A DNA stretch of 64,000 nucleotides from CAWGOF01 sp963824225 (GTDB lineage: Bacteria > Acidobacteriota > Polarisedimenticolia > Polarisedimenticolales > Polarisedimenticolaceae): NCBI GenBank assembly GCA_963824225.1, contig CAWGOF010000003.1, positions 248,001-312,000 of the forward strand, in the 5' to 3' direction. Positions 46,625-55,035 of the stretch are shown here, in pieces. Numbering within the stretch: position 1 is the stretch's first letter; each line of letters opens with the position of its first letter. The notes beneath the pieces are model-generated. The model was not told the origin of the DNA and did not search any database. It saw nothing but the letters and a program-made list of their open reading frames with translations. The translations under genes and the position numbers were made by a program.

Positions 46625-48037
46625 ATGCTGCGTTCCTCGATCGCGACGGCCCTGGCTCTCGCCGCCCTCGTCGGGTGCAGCCCGGCCGCACCCCCGGCCC
46701 CGACCGCGCCAGCGCCGGCCCGAGCGCGGGCCGATGCCCCGAACGTGCTGCTGATCTCGCTCGACGGGCTGCGCCTCGACCACATGTCGCTCTTCGGCTA
46801 CGAGCGAGAAACGACGCCGACGATCGACTGGCTCGGCCGTAACGGCACGACCTTCGACACCGTGATCGCGCCGGGAGGATCGACCAAGACGTCCCTGACC
46901 TCGCTCCTGACCGGCATGGACTACCGGTTCCACCAGATCTTCGACCACAATCAGAGGCTCCCCGCGGACTTCACGACGCTCGGCGAGACGTTCCGCGACG
47001 CCGGTTACCTGACGGCGGCCGTCGTCGCGACCCCGATGCTCAGCCACACGCTGGGCTACGACCAGGGCTTCCTGGTGTTCGAGGATTTCGCGCGCACGCC
47101 GGGCGCGGAGGATTATGTCCGCGCGGCCCGCGTCGCCGACCGCATGCTCGAGGTCCTCGACCGCGCGACGCAGGAGAGCGCCCGTGCGCCGTTCTTCCTC
47201 TACGCGCACTTCGAGGAGCCGCATCCGCCGTGGCACGCGCCCTCGCCGTGGCTCGCCACGCCCACGTCCGAGCAGCGCTACGACAAGGCGCAGCCGTTCG
47301 ACCTCGGCTGCAGCTACATCCCGCGCCCCGAGGAACTCCGCGCCGTGACGCGCGAGCGCCGGGCTGCATGGATCGCCCAGTACGACGGCGCGATCCTGCA
47401 GGCCGACCGGGAGATCGGGAGAGTGATCGAGTTCCTGCGCGCCCGCGGCACCCTCGAGCGCACCGTCATCGCGATTACGACCGATCACGGCTACGACCTG
47501 CTCGACAAGTACGCGTTCGGACACGGCTACGGCGTGTCCGAGGAGATCATCCGGACGTTCCTCGTCCTGTACGACGGCACGCGCCAGGACCGGTGGCCCG
47601 CGAGCAAGTCCGTTCAGGCGCGGACGTTCGACATCGGTCCGACGCTTCTGGCCCGCGCGGGTCTCCCCTCCCCGAGCGAGTTCGAAGGGGTCGATCTCGT
47701 CACCCAGGCCGACCGACTCCCGCGCTTCGCGTTCACCGTCGACAGCGGCGTCGCCTCCGTGCGCACGCCGACGCACAAGCTCGTATTCATCGACTTCGCC
47801 GGGGCGCGGCCAAAGCCGGAATCGATCCCCGAGTTCGGGTTCCAGCTCTACGACCTGAGCGTCGACCCGCAAGAGCGCGCGGACCAGAAGGATCGTCTAC
47901 AGGACGCGTTCCGTGAGCTGCGTGCCGAGTACGACCGTCTGGAGAAAGATCGGCACCGCGAGTTCGTCGCCGGCACGCGCACGCCGCTCGACGACGAGAC
48001 GACCGCGCGCCTGCGCAGCCTGGGCTACGTGAACTAG
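46625..48037 (+). CDS. Sulfatase-family lipoprotein lacking the formylglycine motif
   Basis: It is a 470-residue alkaline-phosphatase-superfamily protein. A lipobox (LAALVGC, Cys18) predicts a lipoprotein; the ATG at 46625 is preferred over a GTG two codons upstream. Metal-binding LISLDGLRLDH (Asp47, Asp52) and TTDHGYDLLDK are present. Where sulfatases carry C/S-x-P-x-R for formylglycine, this has GGSTKTSLTSLLTG (85-97): no Cys and no Pro/Arg, with Ser or Thr as the only possible nucleophile. True sulfatase activity is thus doubtful; a phosphatase or phospho-group transferase acting on the surface glycan is more likely. It is the last gene of the plus-strand operon and ends RSLGYVN, typical of this subgroup. 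Confidence 0.8.
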   Translation: MLRSSIATALALAALVGCSPAAPPAPTAPAPARARADAPNVLLISLDGLRLDHMSLFGYERETTPTIDWLGRNGTTFDTVIAPGGSTKTSLTSLLTGMDYRFHQIFDHNQRLPADFTTLGETFRDAGYLTAAVVATPMLSHTLGYDQGFLVFEDFARTPGAEDYVRAARVADRMLEVLDRATQESARAPFFLYAHFEEPHPPWHAPSPWLATPTSEQRYDKAQPFDLGCSYIPRPEELRAVTRERRAAWIAQYDGAILQADREIGRVIEFLRARGTLERTVIAITTDHGYDLLDKYAFGHGYGVSEEIIRTFLVLYDGTRQDRWPASKSVQARTFDIGPTLLARAGLPSPSEFEGVDLVTQADRLPRFAFTVDSGVASVRTPTHKLVFIDFAGARPKPESIPEFGFQLYDLSVDPQERADQKDRLQDAFRELRAEYDRLEKDRHREFVAGTRTPLDDETTARLRSLGYVN

Positions 48038-48060
48038 TTCGTCCCCGCAGCTAGGATGTT

Positions 48061-48792
48061 CTACTTCGCTCCGGACTGCGCCTGGGCTCGTCTCGCTTCG
48101 TCCGCCATCGCCTGCGCCTCGGGGGTCGAGAACGGGAAGTAGTCCAGGACGTCGTACTCCCACACGTTGGTCGGGAAGATGACGACGAGCTCGGCGACCT
48201 CATCGTCCAGGTTCTGGAACGAGTGCGGCACGTCCGGAGGGATATTGACGATGTACGGACCTTCCTTGACGAACAGCTTGTCGCCCAGCGCGTACAGGAC
48301 CTTCTGCCCGCGTAGGAGCACGTGGGATTCCTCGCCCTTGTGCGTGTGCATCGGCGGCGCGCCACCGGGCGCCGTGTAGGTGATGCCAATGGTGAGGTTC
48401 TGGTAGCCGTGCCTCTGCCCTTCCATCACGTGGACGAATTCCCCCGGCCCCGGGTTGATCACGTCCAGCTCGCTCTTCGAGAGGGCGAAGTCCTTGACGT
48501 CGGTCATCGCCGGTTTCCCGATCGGCCCGGGCACCCTGCGGGTCTCCAGCACCTTGTACGAGTGGTGCTGGGCGTTCAGCTGCCTCGTCGCTTCGTCGAC
48601 GTCGACGATCCACTCCCCATGATCGACGCGCTGACCCGCGTCGGCGTTGGAGGCGGTGTGGGTCACGATCGGCTCGGGCGGCAGCTTGGGCTTCGCCGCA
48701 ACGTCGGCCACCGGCGGCGGCGCGGCTGCGGGAGAACACCCCGCGAGGATCATCAACAACCCGAGAGCCCCAATCACCTGTTGCAGCCGCAT
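48061..48792 (-). CDS. Cupin-domain lipoprotein
   Basis: It is 243 residues. MRLQQVIGALGLLMILAGC is a lipoprotein signal with Cys19; longer in-frame starts upstream would bury it. A Pro/Ala-rich linker leads to an extended N-terminal part and then a single cupin barrel with metal ligands HTHKGEESH (His149, His151, Glu155, His157) and His190 in DVPHSFQNL. These fit both cupin motifs. The substrate is unknown; an epimerase/isomerase or binding role on sugar-related ligands is possible. It converges on the sulfatase gene and lies 37 bases after the ligase-type gene, probably the end of that operon. Confidence 0.78.
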   Translation of the reverse strand: MRLQQVIGALGLLMILAGCSPAAAPPPVADVAAKPKLPPEPIVTHTASNADAGQRVDHGEWIVDVDEATRQLNAQHHSYKVLETRRVPGPIGKPAMTDVKDFALSKSELDVINPGPGEFVHVMEGQRHGYQNLTIGITYTAPGGAPPMHTHKGEESHVLLRGQKVLYALGDKLFVKEGPYIVNIPPDVPHSFQNLDDEVAELVVIFPTNVWEYDVLDYFPFSTPEAQAMADEARRAQAQSGAK

Positions 48793-48829
48793 TCTCGTCC
48801 CCCTACTTCCTCGCGGAAAGTCGCCCATA

Positions 48830-50746
48830 CTACCTCGATCCGTGCGCATCTCGAGCCTCACGGATCTCCCGCTCGACTCGGGCAACGTTCTGCGCGTCGA
48901 GCGTGAGCAGCCGGCGCGCGTACGCGCCGGGCGGCATCGCGGACGACCACTGGCTCGCCCGCTCGAGCGCCTCGGTCAGGAGCCTTTCCGCCTCGACGAC
49001 GGCACCGGCTCCGCTCGACCGCAAGAGCGCGGCGGCGAGCACCAGCCGCGGCGACGCCGCCTCGGGCTCGAGCGCGAGCGCGCGGCGGGCGGCAGCTTCC
49101 GCAACTTCGGCTGCGCCGCAATCGAGCGCGGCTTCGGCTTCCTCGAGCGGCCACAACGCTTGGTAGGGATCGAGCCTCTCGACGGTGCTGTACGCGCGGC
49201 TCATGCGGTCTCGGGTCCGTGGATCCCCGGCGAAGAGCGTACCGCAAGCCGCGGCTTCGACTCGCGCGACCGCTGCCTGGAGCTCCGGGGACTGCGGATC
49301 GAGCCGTGCCGCGTGCTCGGCTGCCTCGCGAGCCAGGGTGTAGCCATCGAGATCGAAGCTGGCTCCGCCACCCACGATGTGCTCGGCACGCCGACGCCAG
49401 GCATCCGGATGGATCGGGTTCCACGCCATGGCCCGAACGAGGCGTTGGGCGTCCGCGTCCGACAGGTGGCCGCGTGGAACGCGCTGCATCTCACGCCACG
49501 CCAGGTACGGCGCGACGTCGCCCGCAGCGAACGACAACACCAGCACGGCGAGCAGGGCGAACCGGACAACCGTGCCCATCCGACGAGTGCTCGGTGCGGA
49601 GCCCGACACGAGTGCACCCGCGAGCACCGTGGCGAGCGCGATCAACGCCGACCGCGAGCTGAGGTTCTCGACGAGCGCATGGGCGGCGAGCGCGGCGAGG
49701 GCGCCCGTCGCACCGACTCCGGCGGCGGTCAACGTGCCCCCGGCGTGGCGACGCGTGATCGCGAGTCCCACGGTCGCTAGGATCGCGAGCATCGCGATGA
49801 GGCCCGGGATCCCAAGCTCGGCCGGGACGCGGAGCAAGTCCGAGTGCGTGGTCTCGAAGCCGCGGTCGTACTGCAGCGGGCCGTGTCCATCGGGGAACTG
49901 GTACCCGCGGGCGACGTGGCGAAGCTGCCCCGGGCCCGCACCGAGCGCTGGGTGCGCGGCGACGATCTCGGTCGTGGCACGCCAGATACGAAGGCGCTGG
50001 TACCGAAAGGGGTCCGACTGCGATTGGCGATAGGCCACGCCGACAACACCGGCGACCAGGAACAGGGCGCAGCCGGCGAGTGCGATACGCCGCGCGGCCG
50101 TCCCGAGCTCCTTCCATGCGAGCACGACGATCACCGCCGTGCCCGCGACTAGGCCCACGAGCGCCCCGCGCGATCCGGTCAGCGCGATCACGACCGCGGC
50201 CAGCGCCGTGGTTAGGGCGTAGAGCAGGTCCGCTCGACGGCTCACCCGCCCCGTGACGAGCCGGGCGCCCCATGCCAGGAGCAGCACCGTGACGATCCAC
50301 GACGCCAGGTGGTTCGGGTTGAGGAACGTGCCGGCGGGGCGCGGCTCGCCACGGACGAACCGGCTGTACAGGAAGAGGAGGGACTGAGCGGAGACGACCG
50401 CGAGCAGCGGCGGCGCGAGGCGCGGCAGGAGCGCGGGACCGACCCGGGCCGCGAGCCATGCGAGTCCGAGCGCCGCGATCACCTCGAGCGTGTAGAGCCA
50501 GGCGGCGAAGCCGTAGGGCGCGAGCAGCGCACCCATCAGCACCACCATCGCGTAGCTGGCGAGCGCGGCTCGCGTAGGCGCGGCGAGCCGGTACGGAGCG
50601 TCCGTGCTCCCGACGACGAGCTCGAGCCCCAGGAGGAGGACGAGCATCGCATGCCATGCGAGCAGCCCCGTCGGCGCCGATCCGCCCTCGTCGAGCGTGG
50701 CGAGGGCCAGGAGCGCGACGATCCCGTACGCGGTCACCCGCCTCAT
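48830..50746 (-). CDS. O-antigen ligase/oligosaccharyltransferase-type membrane protein with TPR tail (1)
   Basis: It is 638 residues with about eleven N-terminal membrane helices, then a periplasmic loop and a TPR-like tail (residues ~440-638). Wzy_C hallmarks: FLNPNHLASWIV, LTGSRGALVGLVAGT, GAGPGQLRHVARGYQFPD and the catalytic-loop THSDLLRVPAELGIPGL. The tail has LDPQSPELQAAVARVEAAAC and ALALEPEAASPRLVLAAALL. Such proteins are WaaL ligases, Wzy polymerases or PglL/TfpO-type O-oligosaccharyltransferases; they cannot be separated from sequence alone. The ATG overlaps the stop of a second protein of the same type, and both lie directly downstream of a pilin gene. Confidence 0.82.
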   Translation of the reverse strand: MRRVTAYGIVALLALATLDEGGSAPTGLLAWHAMLVLLLGLELVVGSTDAPYRLAAPTRAALASYAMVVLMGALLAPYGFAAWLYTLEVIAALGLAWLAARVGPALLPRLAPPLLAVVSAQSLLFLYSRFVRGEPRPAGTFLNPNHLASWIVTVLLLAWGARLVTGRVSRRADLLYALTTALAAVVIALTGSRGALVGLVAGTAVIVVLAWKELGTAARRIALAGCALFLVAGVVGVAYRQSQSDPFRYQRLRIWRATTEIVAAHPALGAGPGQLRHVARGYQFPDGHGPLQYDRGFETTHSDLLRVPAELGIPGLIAMLAILATVGLAITRRHAGGTLTAAGVGATGALAALAAHALVENLSSRSALIALATVLAGALVSGSAPSTRRMGTVVRFALLAVLVLSFAAGDVAPYLAWREMQRVPRGHLSDADAQRLVRAMAWNPIHPDAWRRRAEHIVGGGASFDLDGYTLAREAAEHAARLDPQSPELQAAVARVEAAACGTLFAGDPRTRDRMSRAYSTVERLDPYQALWPLEEAEAALDCGAAEVAEAAARRALALEPEAASPRLVLAAALLRSSGAGAVVEAERLLTEALERASQWSSAMPPGAYARRLLTLDAQNVARVEREIREARDAHGSR

Positions 50747-52419
50747 GGTGCGCCAGCCGCGGCGCGAAAGCTGCGTTCGAGCTCGTCCCGAGTGCGGGCG
50801 TAGAGCGGGCTCAGCGGGTACAGGCGGACCGCTTCCGCGGCATCGGCGAGGGCGCCCGGAACGTCGCCGTCCTGGATCCGCACCCGGGCGCGCAGGGCGC
50901 GCGCGGCGGGGCGGATCGGTGCGAGCGCAACCGCGCGCTCGGCCGAGGCGGCTCCGAGGTCTCGGTCCGGCGGGTCCTTCGTCAGCGCGGCGTGACCGAG
51001 GAGGAGCCAACCGTCGGGATCCCACGGGGCGAGGCGCGTCGCCCGTTCGGCGTGTGTGGCAGCCCCGGTGAAGTCGGTCTCGGCGATCGCCTGCCGCGCG
51101 GAAAACCTCTCGTTCCACGCGAGGCCGCCGAGCGCCATGATCGCCGCAGCGACGATCGTCGTTCCGAGGGCGCCGAGCTGCAGGAGACCGCGGCCGATCG
51201 GGACGCTCGAGCTGCCCGCGGTCGTCGCCAGCCGCGCGCGCACGATCGCCGCCGTCCACAGGAGCGACGGCAGGAGGAGCGTGAAGTCGGCCAGGCTCTG
51301 GATCGCGAGCGCGGCGAGCCCGACCGCCGCCCCGCGCTTCCACCCCTCGTCCCCCGGCCCGGCGCGCAGGAGCGGGCCGAGGAGCGCGACGAGCAAGCCG
51401 ATCGTCATCATCGTCCCGAGGACCAGGCCCCACTCGGCGCACAGCTCGAGCGGCACGACGTGCGCGTGCTGCGACTCGTTGTCCCCGGCGCGCCGGTACT
51501 GCGGGTAGGCCTCACCGTACGCTCCGGGGCCGACGCCGAGCCACGGGTGGTCGGCGATCATCTCGAGGGCGATGCGCGCGTTTCCGGCGCGCATGCGCCA
51601 GGCGCTCTCGGGCGCGCTCACGTCGGTCACCTCGGTCGATCGCGCGATCGCGACGATCGCCAGGAGCGCCGAGGCCAGGACCAACGCCGCGACGGCTACG
51701 CGCCGCGATCTCCGGTCGCGCAGCGCGAGGATCGCGAGCGCCACGACGAGCCCTCCGACGGCGCTCGCCGAGCGCGCGGCCACGAGTCCGCACGCCTGGA
51801 TCGCTGCCGCGACGAACAGGAGCCGGCGTGGGATGCCGGTGCGCTCGAGCGCCGCGCCGATCGTCAGCGGCAGACACAGGACGAGACATCCACCGAGGGA
51901 CGCGGGGGTCGCGAAGCCGGCGAACGCCCGACCGCCCTGTGCGCGCGCGAGGATCTTCGACTCGTCGGCCAGGCGCATTCCGGACTCGACCTGGGTCGCC
52001 AGCTCGCCCAGCCCGTAGACGCTCTGGAACACGCCCCACGCCGCGACGAGGGTGCCGATCGAGGCGATCGTCAGGGCGAGCCCGCGATCCCGACCGGCCG
52101 GCGCCGTGCGCGCGAGGGTCCCCGCGCTCAGCGCGAGGAGCAGCGTGCCCCAGGCCTCGGGGACCTGGCCTCGCACCTGGGCCGCGATCGTGAGCGGGAC
52201 GAGCGCCGCGAAGCCCAGCGCGACCGCTCCCGCACCGAAGCTCCACCAGCGCCGGCGCGTGAGCACGAGCCCGGCGAGAGCGACGAGCGCCGCCGCTCCG
52301 GCCATCGACTCGCCGCGGGTCTCCGGAGGGAAGACGAGCAGCAGGGCCACGAGCGCAGGAAACAGCAACAGCGATGGAGACGGGGACGGCGAGGGGGCGG
52401 GTGGGGGTGGGCGGCTCAC
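50743..52419 (-). CDS. O-antigen ligase/oligosaccharyltransferase-type membrane protein with TPR tail (2)
   Basis: It is 558 residues, with a GTG start that overlaps the pilin stop as GTGA. There are about twelve membrane helices, the Wzy_C motifs GVGPGAYGEAYPQYRRAGDN and HAHVVPLELCAEWGLVLG, and a short TPR-like tail (ATHAERATRLAPWDPDGWLL). It differs clearly from the downstream protein, so this is not a recent duplication. Translational coupling to a pilin gene recalls the pilin-glycosylating O-OTases TfpO/PilO and PglL of other bacteria. A Wzy polymerase for the glycan made by the 39075-48037 operon is the main alternative, because no other polymerase is in view. Confidence 0.82.
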   Translation of the reverse strand: MSRPPPPAPSPSPSPSLLLFPALVALLLVFPPETRGESMAGAAALVALAGLVLTRRRWWSFGAGAVALGFAALVPLTIAAQVRGQVPEAWGTLLLALSAGTLARTAPAGRDRGLALTIASIGTLVAAWGVFQSVYGLGELATQVESGMRLADESKILARAQGGRAFAGFATPASLGGCLVLCLPLTIGAALERTGIPRRLLFVAAAIQACGLVAARSASAVGGLVVALAILALRDRRSRRVAVAALVLASALLAIVAIARSTEVTDVSAPESAWRMRAGNARIALEMIADHPWLGVGPGAYGEAYPQYRRAGDNESQHAHVVPLELCAEWGLVLGTMMTIGLLVALLGPLLRAGPGDEGWKRGAAVGLAALAIQSLADFTLLLPSLLWTAAIVRARLATTAGSSSVPIGRGLLQLGALGTTIVAAAIMALGGLAWNERFSARQAIAETDFTGAATHAERATRLAPWDPDGWLLLGHAALTKDPPDRDLGAASAERAVALAPIRPAARALRARVRIQDGDVPGALADAAEAVRLYPLSPLYARTRDELERSFRAAAGAP

Positions 52420-52859
52420 TCCGGCGCGGATACGAATAGCCCGTCCGCCAGAACGATGTCAAGGTTGAAGTCGAAGCGCAGCGCGTAGGTCATGTCCGCG
52501 CCGTTGAGCCCGTCCTTCCCGAACGACTCGATCGAGTAGTTGCCGTTCGCCGGATCGGACACGTAATCCAGCTCGTGCTTCCAGTGGTCCCGCATCGGGA
52601 GAACGCTCGTCTGGTACGGGATCAGCACGGTGGCGAGCCCGGGGGCGCCCCCGGCGTCGCCCGGCGGCTGCCCGTGGTCGACCGAGTAGGCCTCGATCGC
52701 CTTGGACACGGTGCGCATGTCGGCCATCGTCCCGCGCTGCCGGGCCTTGTCGAGCGCGTTCATCAGCGCGAACAGCGCGATGCTGGCTACGATCGCGAGG
52801 ATCAACAGCACGACCAGCAGCTCGATCAGCGTGAACCCGCTCTCGTGACGGCGACGCAT
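52416..52859 (-). CDS. Type IV pilin / GspG-like pseudopilin
   Basis: It is an intact 147-residue prepilin. The start MRRRHESG (52859) gives an eight-residue leader, then FTLIELLVVLLILAIVASIA with Glu at +5. The body contains GTMADMRTVSKAIEAYSVDH and ends with an HWKHELDYVSDPANGNY and IESFGKDGLNG pattern like the calcium-site region of GspG. It lies downstream of the major pilin but is separated from it by a strong terminator, and its stop overlaps the next ligase-type gene. It may be a minor pilin or a pseudopilin served by the same PilD. Confidence 0.88.
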   Translation of the reverse strand: MRRRHESGFTLIELLVVLLILAIVASIALFALMNALDKARQRGTMADMRTVSKAIEAYSVDHGQPPGDAGGAPGLATVLIPYQTSVLPMRDHWKHELDYVSDPANGNYSIESFGKDGLNGADMTYALRFDFNLDIVLADGLFVSAPE

Positions 52860-52878
52860 GGCAACTCCACCCTCTCTC

Positions 52879-52909
52879 AAAAAGATTGGGGGCCTCGCGG
52901 CCCCCAATC
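52879..52909 (-). terminator. Intrinsic terminator after the major pilin gene
   Basis: A perfect 11-base stem, GATTGGGGGCC with GGCCCCCAATC (52884-52894 and 52899-52909), closes a four-base loop; on the minus strand it is followed directly by TTTTT. It stands 26 bases after the stop of the pilin at 52935-53381. It should end most transcripts, leaving only some read-through into the next pilin and ligase genes. Confidence 0.9.
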
Positions 52910-52934
52910 TCGGTACGCAATCGTCCGTGGCAGC

Positions 52935-53381
52935 TTACTGCTGCATGCCCTCGGGCCACTGCACGAACTGGCCGTTGGCGAACGTGATCGAGTCGTTGAA
53001 GTTGTTGACCGCGCCGGCGGCGTCGTTCTCGCACGCACCGGCGTCCTTGCCGCCCGAGCAGAGCGTGTACTCGGTGGAGGCGCACGTCGCGACCAGGAGA
53101 TTGCGCCAACCGTCCTGCGTCACCGCAGTCTTGATGTAGATCGGCGCAACGATGCCGGCGAGCGTGCCGATGTCCGGGGCGATCGGGTACTGGTTGTTGT
53201 CGATCGCGTACGACTCGGTGGCCGTGCCCATCGACCGGATGTCGGCCATCGTCCGCTTCTGCTTGCCGCGATCGATCGCGTTGAGCAGGTTCGGGATCGC
53301 GATGGCTGCGATGATGCCGATGATCGCGACGACGATCAGCAGCTCGATCAGGGTGAATCCTCGGTCCTTCCGACGCATCAT
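52935..53381 (-). CDS. pilA: Major type IV pilin candidate PilA
   Basis: It is a 148-residue prepilin with leader MMRRKDRG, then FTLIELLIVVAIIGIIAAIA and IPNLLNAIDRGKQKRTMADI, the standard hydrophobic helix with Glu at +5. The body has DNNQYPIAPDIGTLAGIV and two cysteine-containing segments (TCASTEYTLC and GACEND) that may form disulphides. The gene has its own sigma54 promoter, a strong AAGGAGG ribosome site seven bases before the start and a strong terminator, all signs of high, regulated expression. It lies directly after pilR, the place of pilA in Myxococcus and Geobacter. Confidence 0.9.
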   Translation of the reverse strand: MMRRKDRGFTLIELLIVVAIIGIIAAIAIPNLLNAIDRGKQKRTMADIRSMGTATESYAIDNNQYPIAPDIGTLAGIVAPIYIKTAVTQDGWRNLLVATCASTEYTLCSGGKDAGACENDAAGAVNNFNDSITFANGQFVQWPEGMQQ

Positions 53382-53418
53382 GTTCCGGGCCTCCTTGTGT
53401 GGGTCCGCGGTGGAGAAG

Positions 53419-53434
53419 AGCAACGGCGGTGCCA
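53419..53434 (-). promoter_or_regulatory. Sigma54 (-24/-12) promoter of pilA
   Basis: On the minus strand TGGCAC (53434-53429), five bases, then TTGCT (53423-53419) match the sigma54 consensus TGGCAC-N5-TTGCW with correct spacing. Transcription would start near 53409, with the ribosome site AAGGAG at 53396-53391. The neighbouring PilR is a sigma54 activator, as required. Confidence 0.85.
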
Positions 53435-53563
53435 GTCCCACCTCACCCGCGCCATCGCCGCAAACTACTCACCCACCGCAACTTCCCGACCAGGGCTCGC
53501 GTCCTCGCGTAGATCCTGCTGCCCCAGGCTGTCGGTCCGGCGAGGGTTCGCTGACATTCTACG

Positions 53564-55035
53564 TCACGATGGCTCGGCCGCGAGGGCCGGATCCTCGACC
53601 TCGCGCTCGGCGCTCGCCGAGTCGCGCGGGGACAGGTCGTACTTCTTGGCGAAGTACCGGAACGAGCGGAACGTCATCCCCAGGAGCTCGGCCGCGCGGG
53701 TCTGGACGCCGGTCGAGCGCTCCATGCGCCTCGGCCATGTACCGGCGGCGCAGCTCCTCCAGGTGCTGCTCGAGGTCGATCCCGCCCTCGGGCAGAACGA
53801 CCTCCGGCTCGGGTCGCGCGGAGCGGCCCGCTGCGGACCTCGGCGCGGCAGGCTCTCCGGCTGGACGTCGTCGGTCGACTCGAGCGCCACGGCGCGCTCG
53901 ACGACGTTCTCGAGCTGCCGCACGTTGCCCGGCCAGTGCGTACTGCCTCCAGGCACTCCATCGCGGCCTTCGAGATCCCGCTCGATCGGCTTCCCCACGA
54001 GCGCCCGGTACTTCTCGAGGAAATGCTCGGCCAGGGCCGGGATGTCCTCGGGCTTGTCCCGCAGCGGCGGCATGCGGATCGGGATCACGTTGATCCGGTA
54101 GAAGAGGTCCTCGCGAAACGACTTCTCCCGCACCATGCGCTCGAGGTCCTGGTTCGTGGCCGTGATCACGCGCACGTCGACGCGCGATCTCCTCGCGTCC
54201 CGCCGACGCGGCGGATCCGGCGCTCCTGCAGCACGCGCAGCAGCTTGATCTGCATCGCCGGCGAGGTCTCGCCGATCTCGTCGAGGAAGATCGTCCCGCC
54301 GTCGGCGGCCTCGAACAGTCCCTTCTTGTTCGCCATCGCGCCGGTGAACGAGCCCTTCATGTGCCCGAACAGCTCGCTCTCGAGCAGCTCGTCGGGCAGC
54401 GCACCGCAGTTGATCGACACGAACGGCCGGTCGCCGCGCGCCGCGAGTTGTAGTGCACGGCGCGGGCGATCAGCTCCTTCCCGGTTCCCGACTCGCCCGA
54501 GATCATGATCGTGCTGCCCGTCCCGGCGACACGCTCGATGAGCTCGAAGATCGCCCGCATCTTGCGAGCTCCGTCCGACGAGGCCGTCGAAGCGGTAGCG
54601 CCCGGTCAGCTCGGCGCGCAGGCCGCGGTTCTCGGTCTCGCAGGTCCTCGTTCTCACGAGCCAGCCGGCGCTGCTCGAGCGTGTTGCGGACCACGACCTT
54701 CATCTCGTCGAGATCGAACGGCTTCTCGACGTAGTAGCTCGCACCCTCGTTCAGCGCCTCGATCGCCGTCTGCTTCGTGCCGTACGCGGTCATGAGCACG
54801 ACGGCGATCCGCGGGCCGCTCCGGCGGACGTGCCGCAGGAGGTCGAGCCCCGAAGCCGCGCCGGGCATCGAGATGTCGCTGATCACGAGGTCGAGACGTG
54901 TCCTCGCCGCCGATGCGCTCGCAAGCCGCGTCGGCCGAGTCGATCGTCTCGACCGCGTACCCCTCCTTGCGCAAGCATCAGCGCCAGGAGGTCCCGCAGG
55001 CTCTTCTCGTCCTCGACGACCAGGATGCGGCTCAC
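53564..55035 (-). CDS. pilR: Sigma54-dependent response regulator PilR, frame broken
   Basis: It is an NtrC-family activator of about 490 residues. The GTG start (55035) overlaps the pilS stop as GTGA. The receiver domain reads SRILVVEDEKSLRDLLALML, LVISDISMPGAASGLDLL-like, LMTAYGTKQTAIEALNEGAS and VEKPFDLDEMKVV. The AAA domain has the Walker A ESGTGKELIARAVHYNS, the sigma54-contact loop GSFTGA and GTIFLDEIGE. The Fis-type DNA-binding end has TRAAELLGMTFRSFRYFAKK. At least seven indels break it (near 54970, 54900, 54620, 54570, 54455, 54185, 53940, 53725). It should drive the pilA promoter next door. Confidence 0.9.

Noticed and set aside
52884..52909. The hairpin between the two pilins as a recombination or attachment site
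   Set aside because: It is a perfect stem followed at once by a T-run on the coding strand, which is fully explained as an intrinsic terminator.
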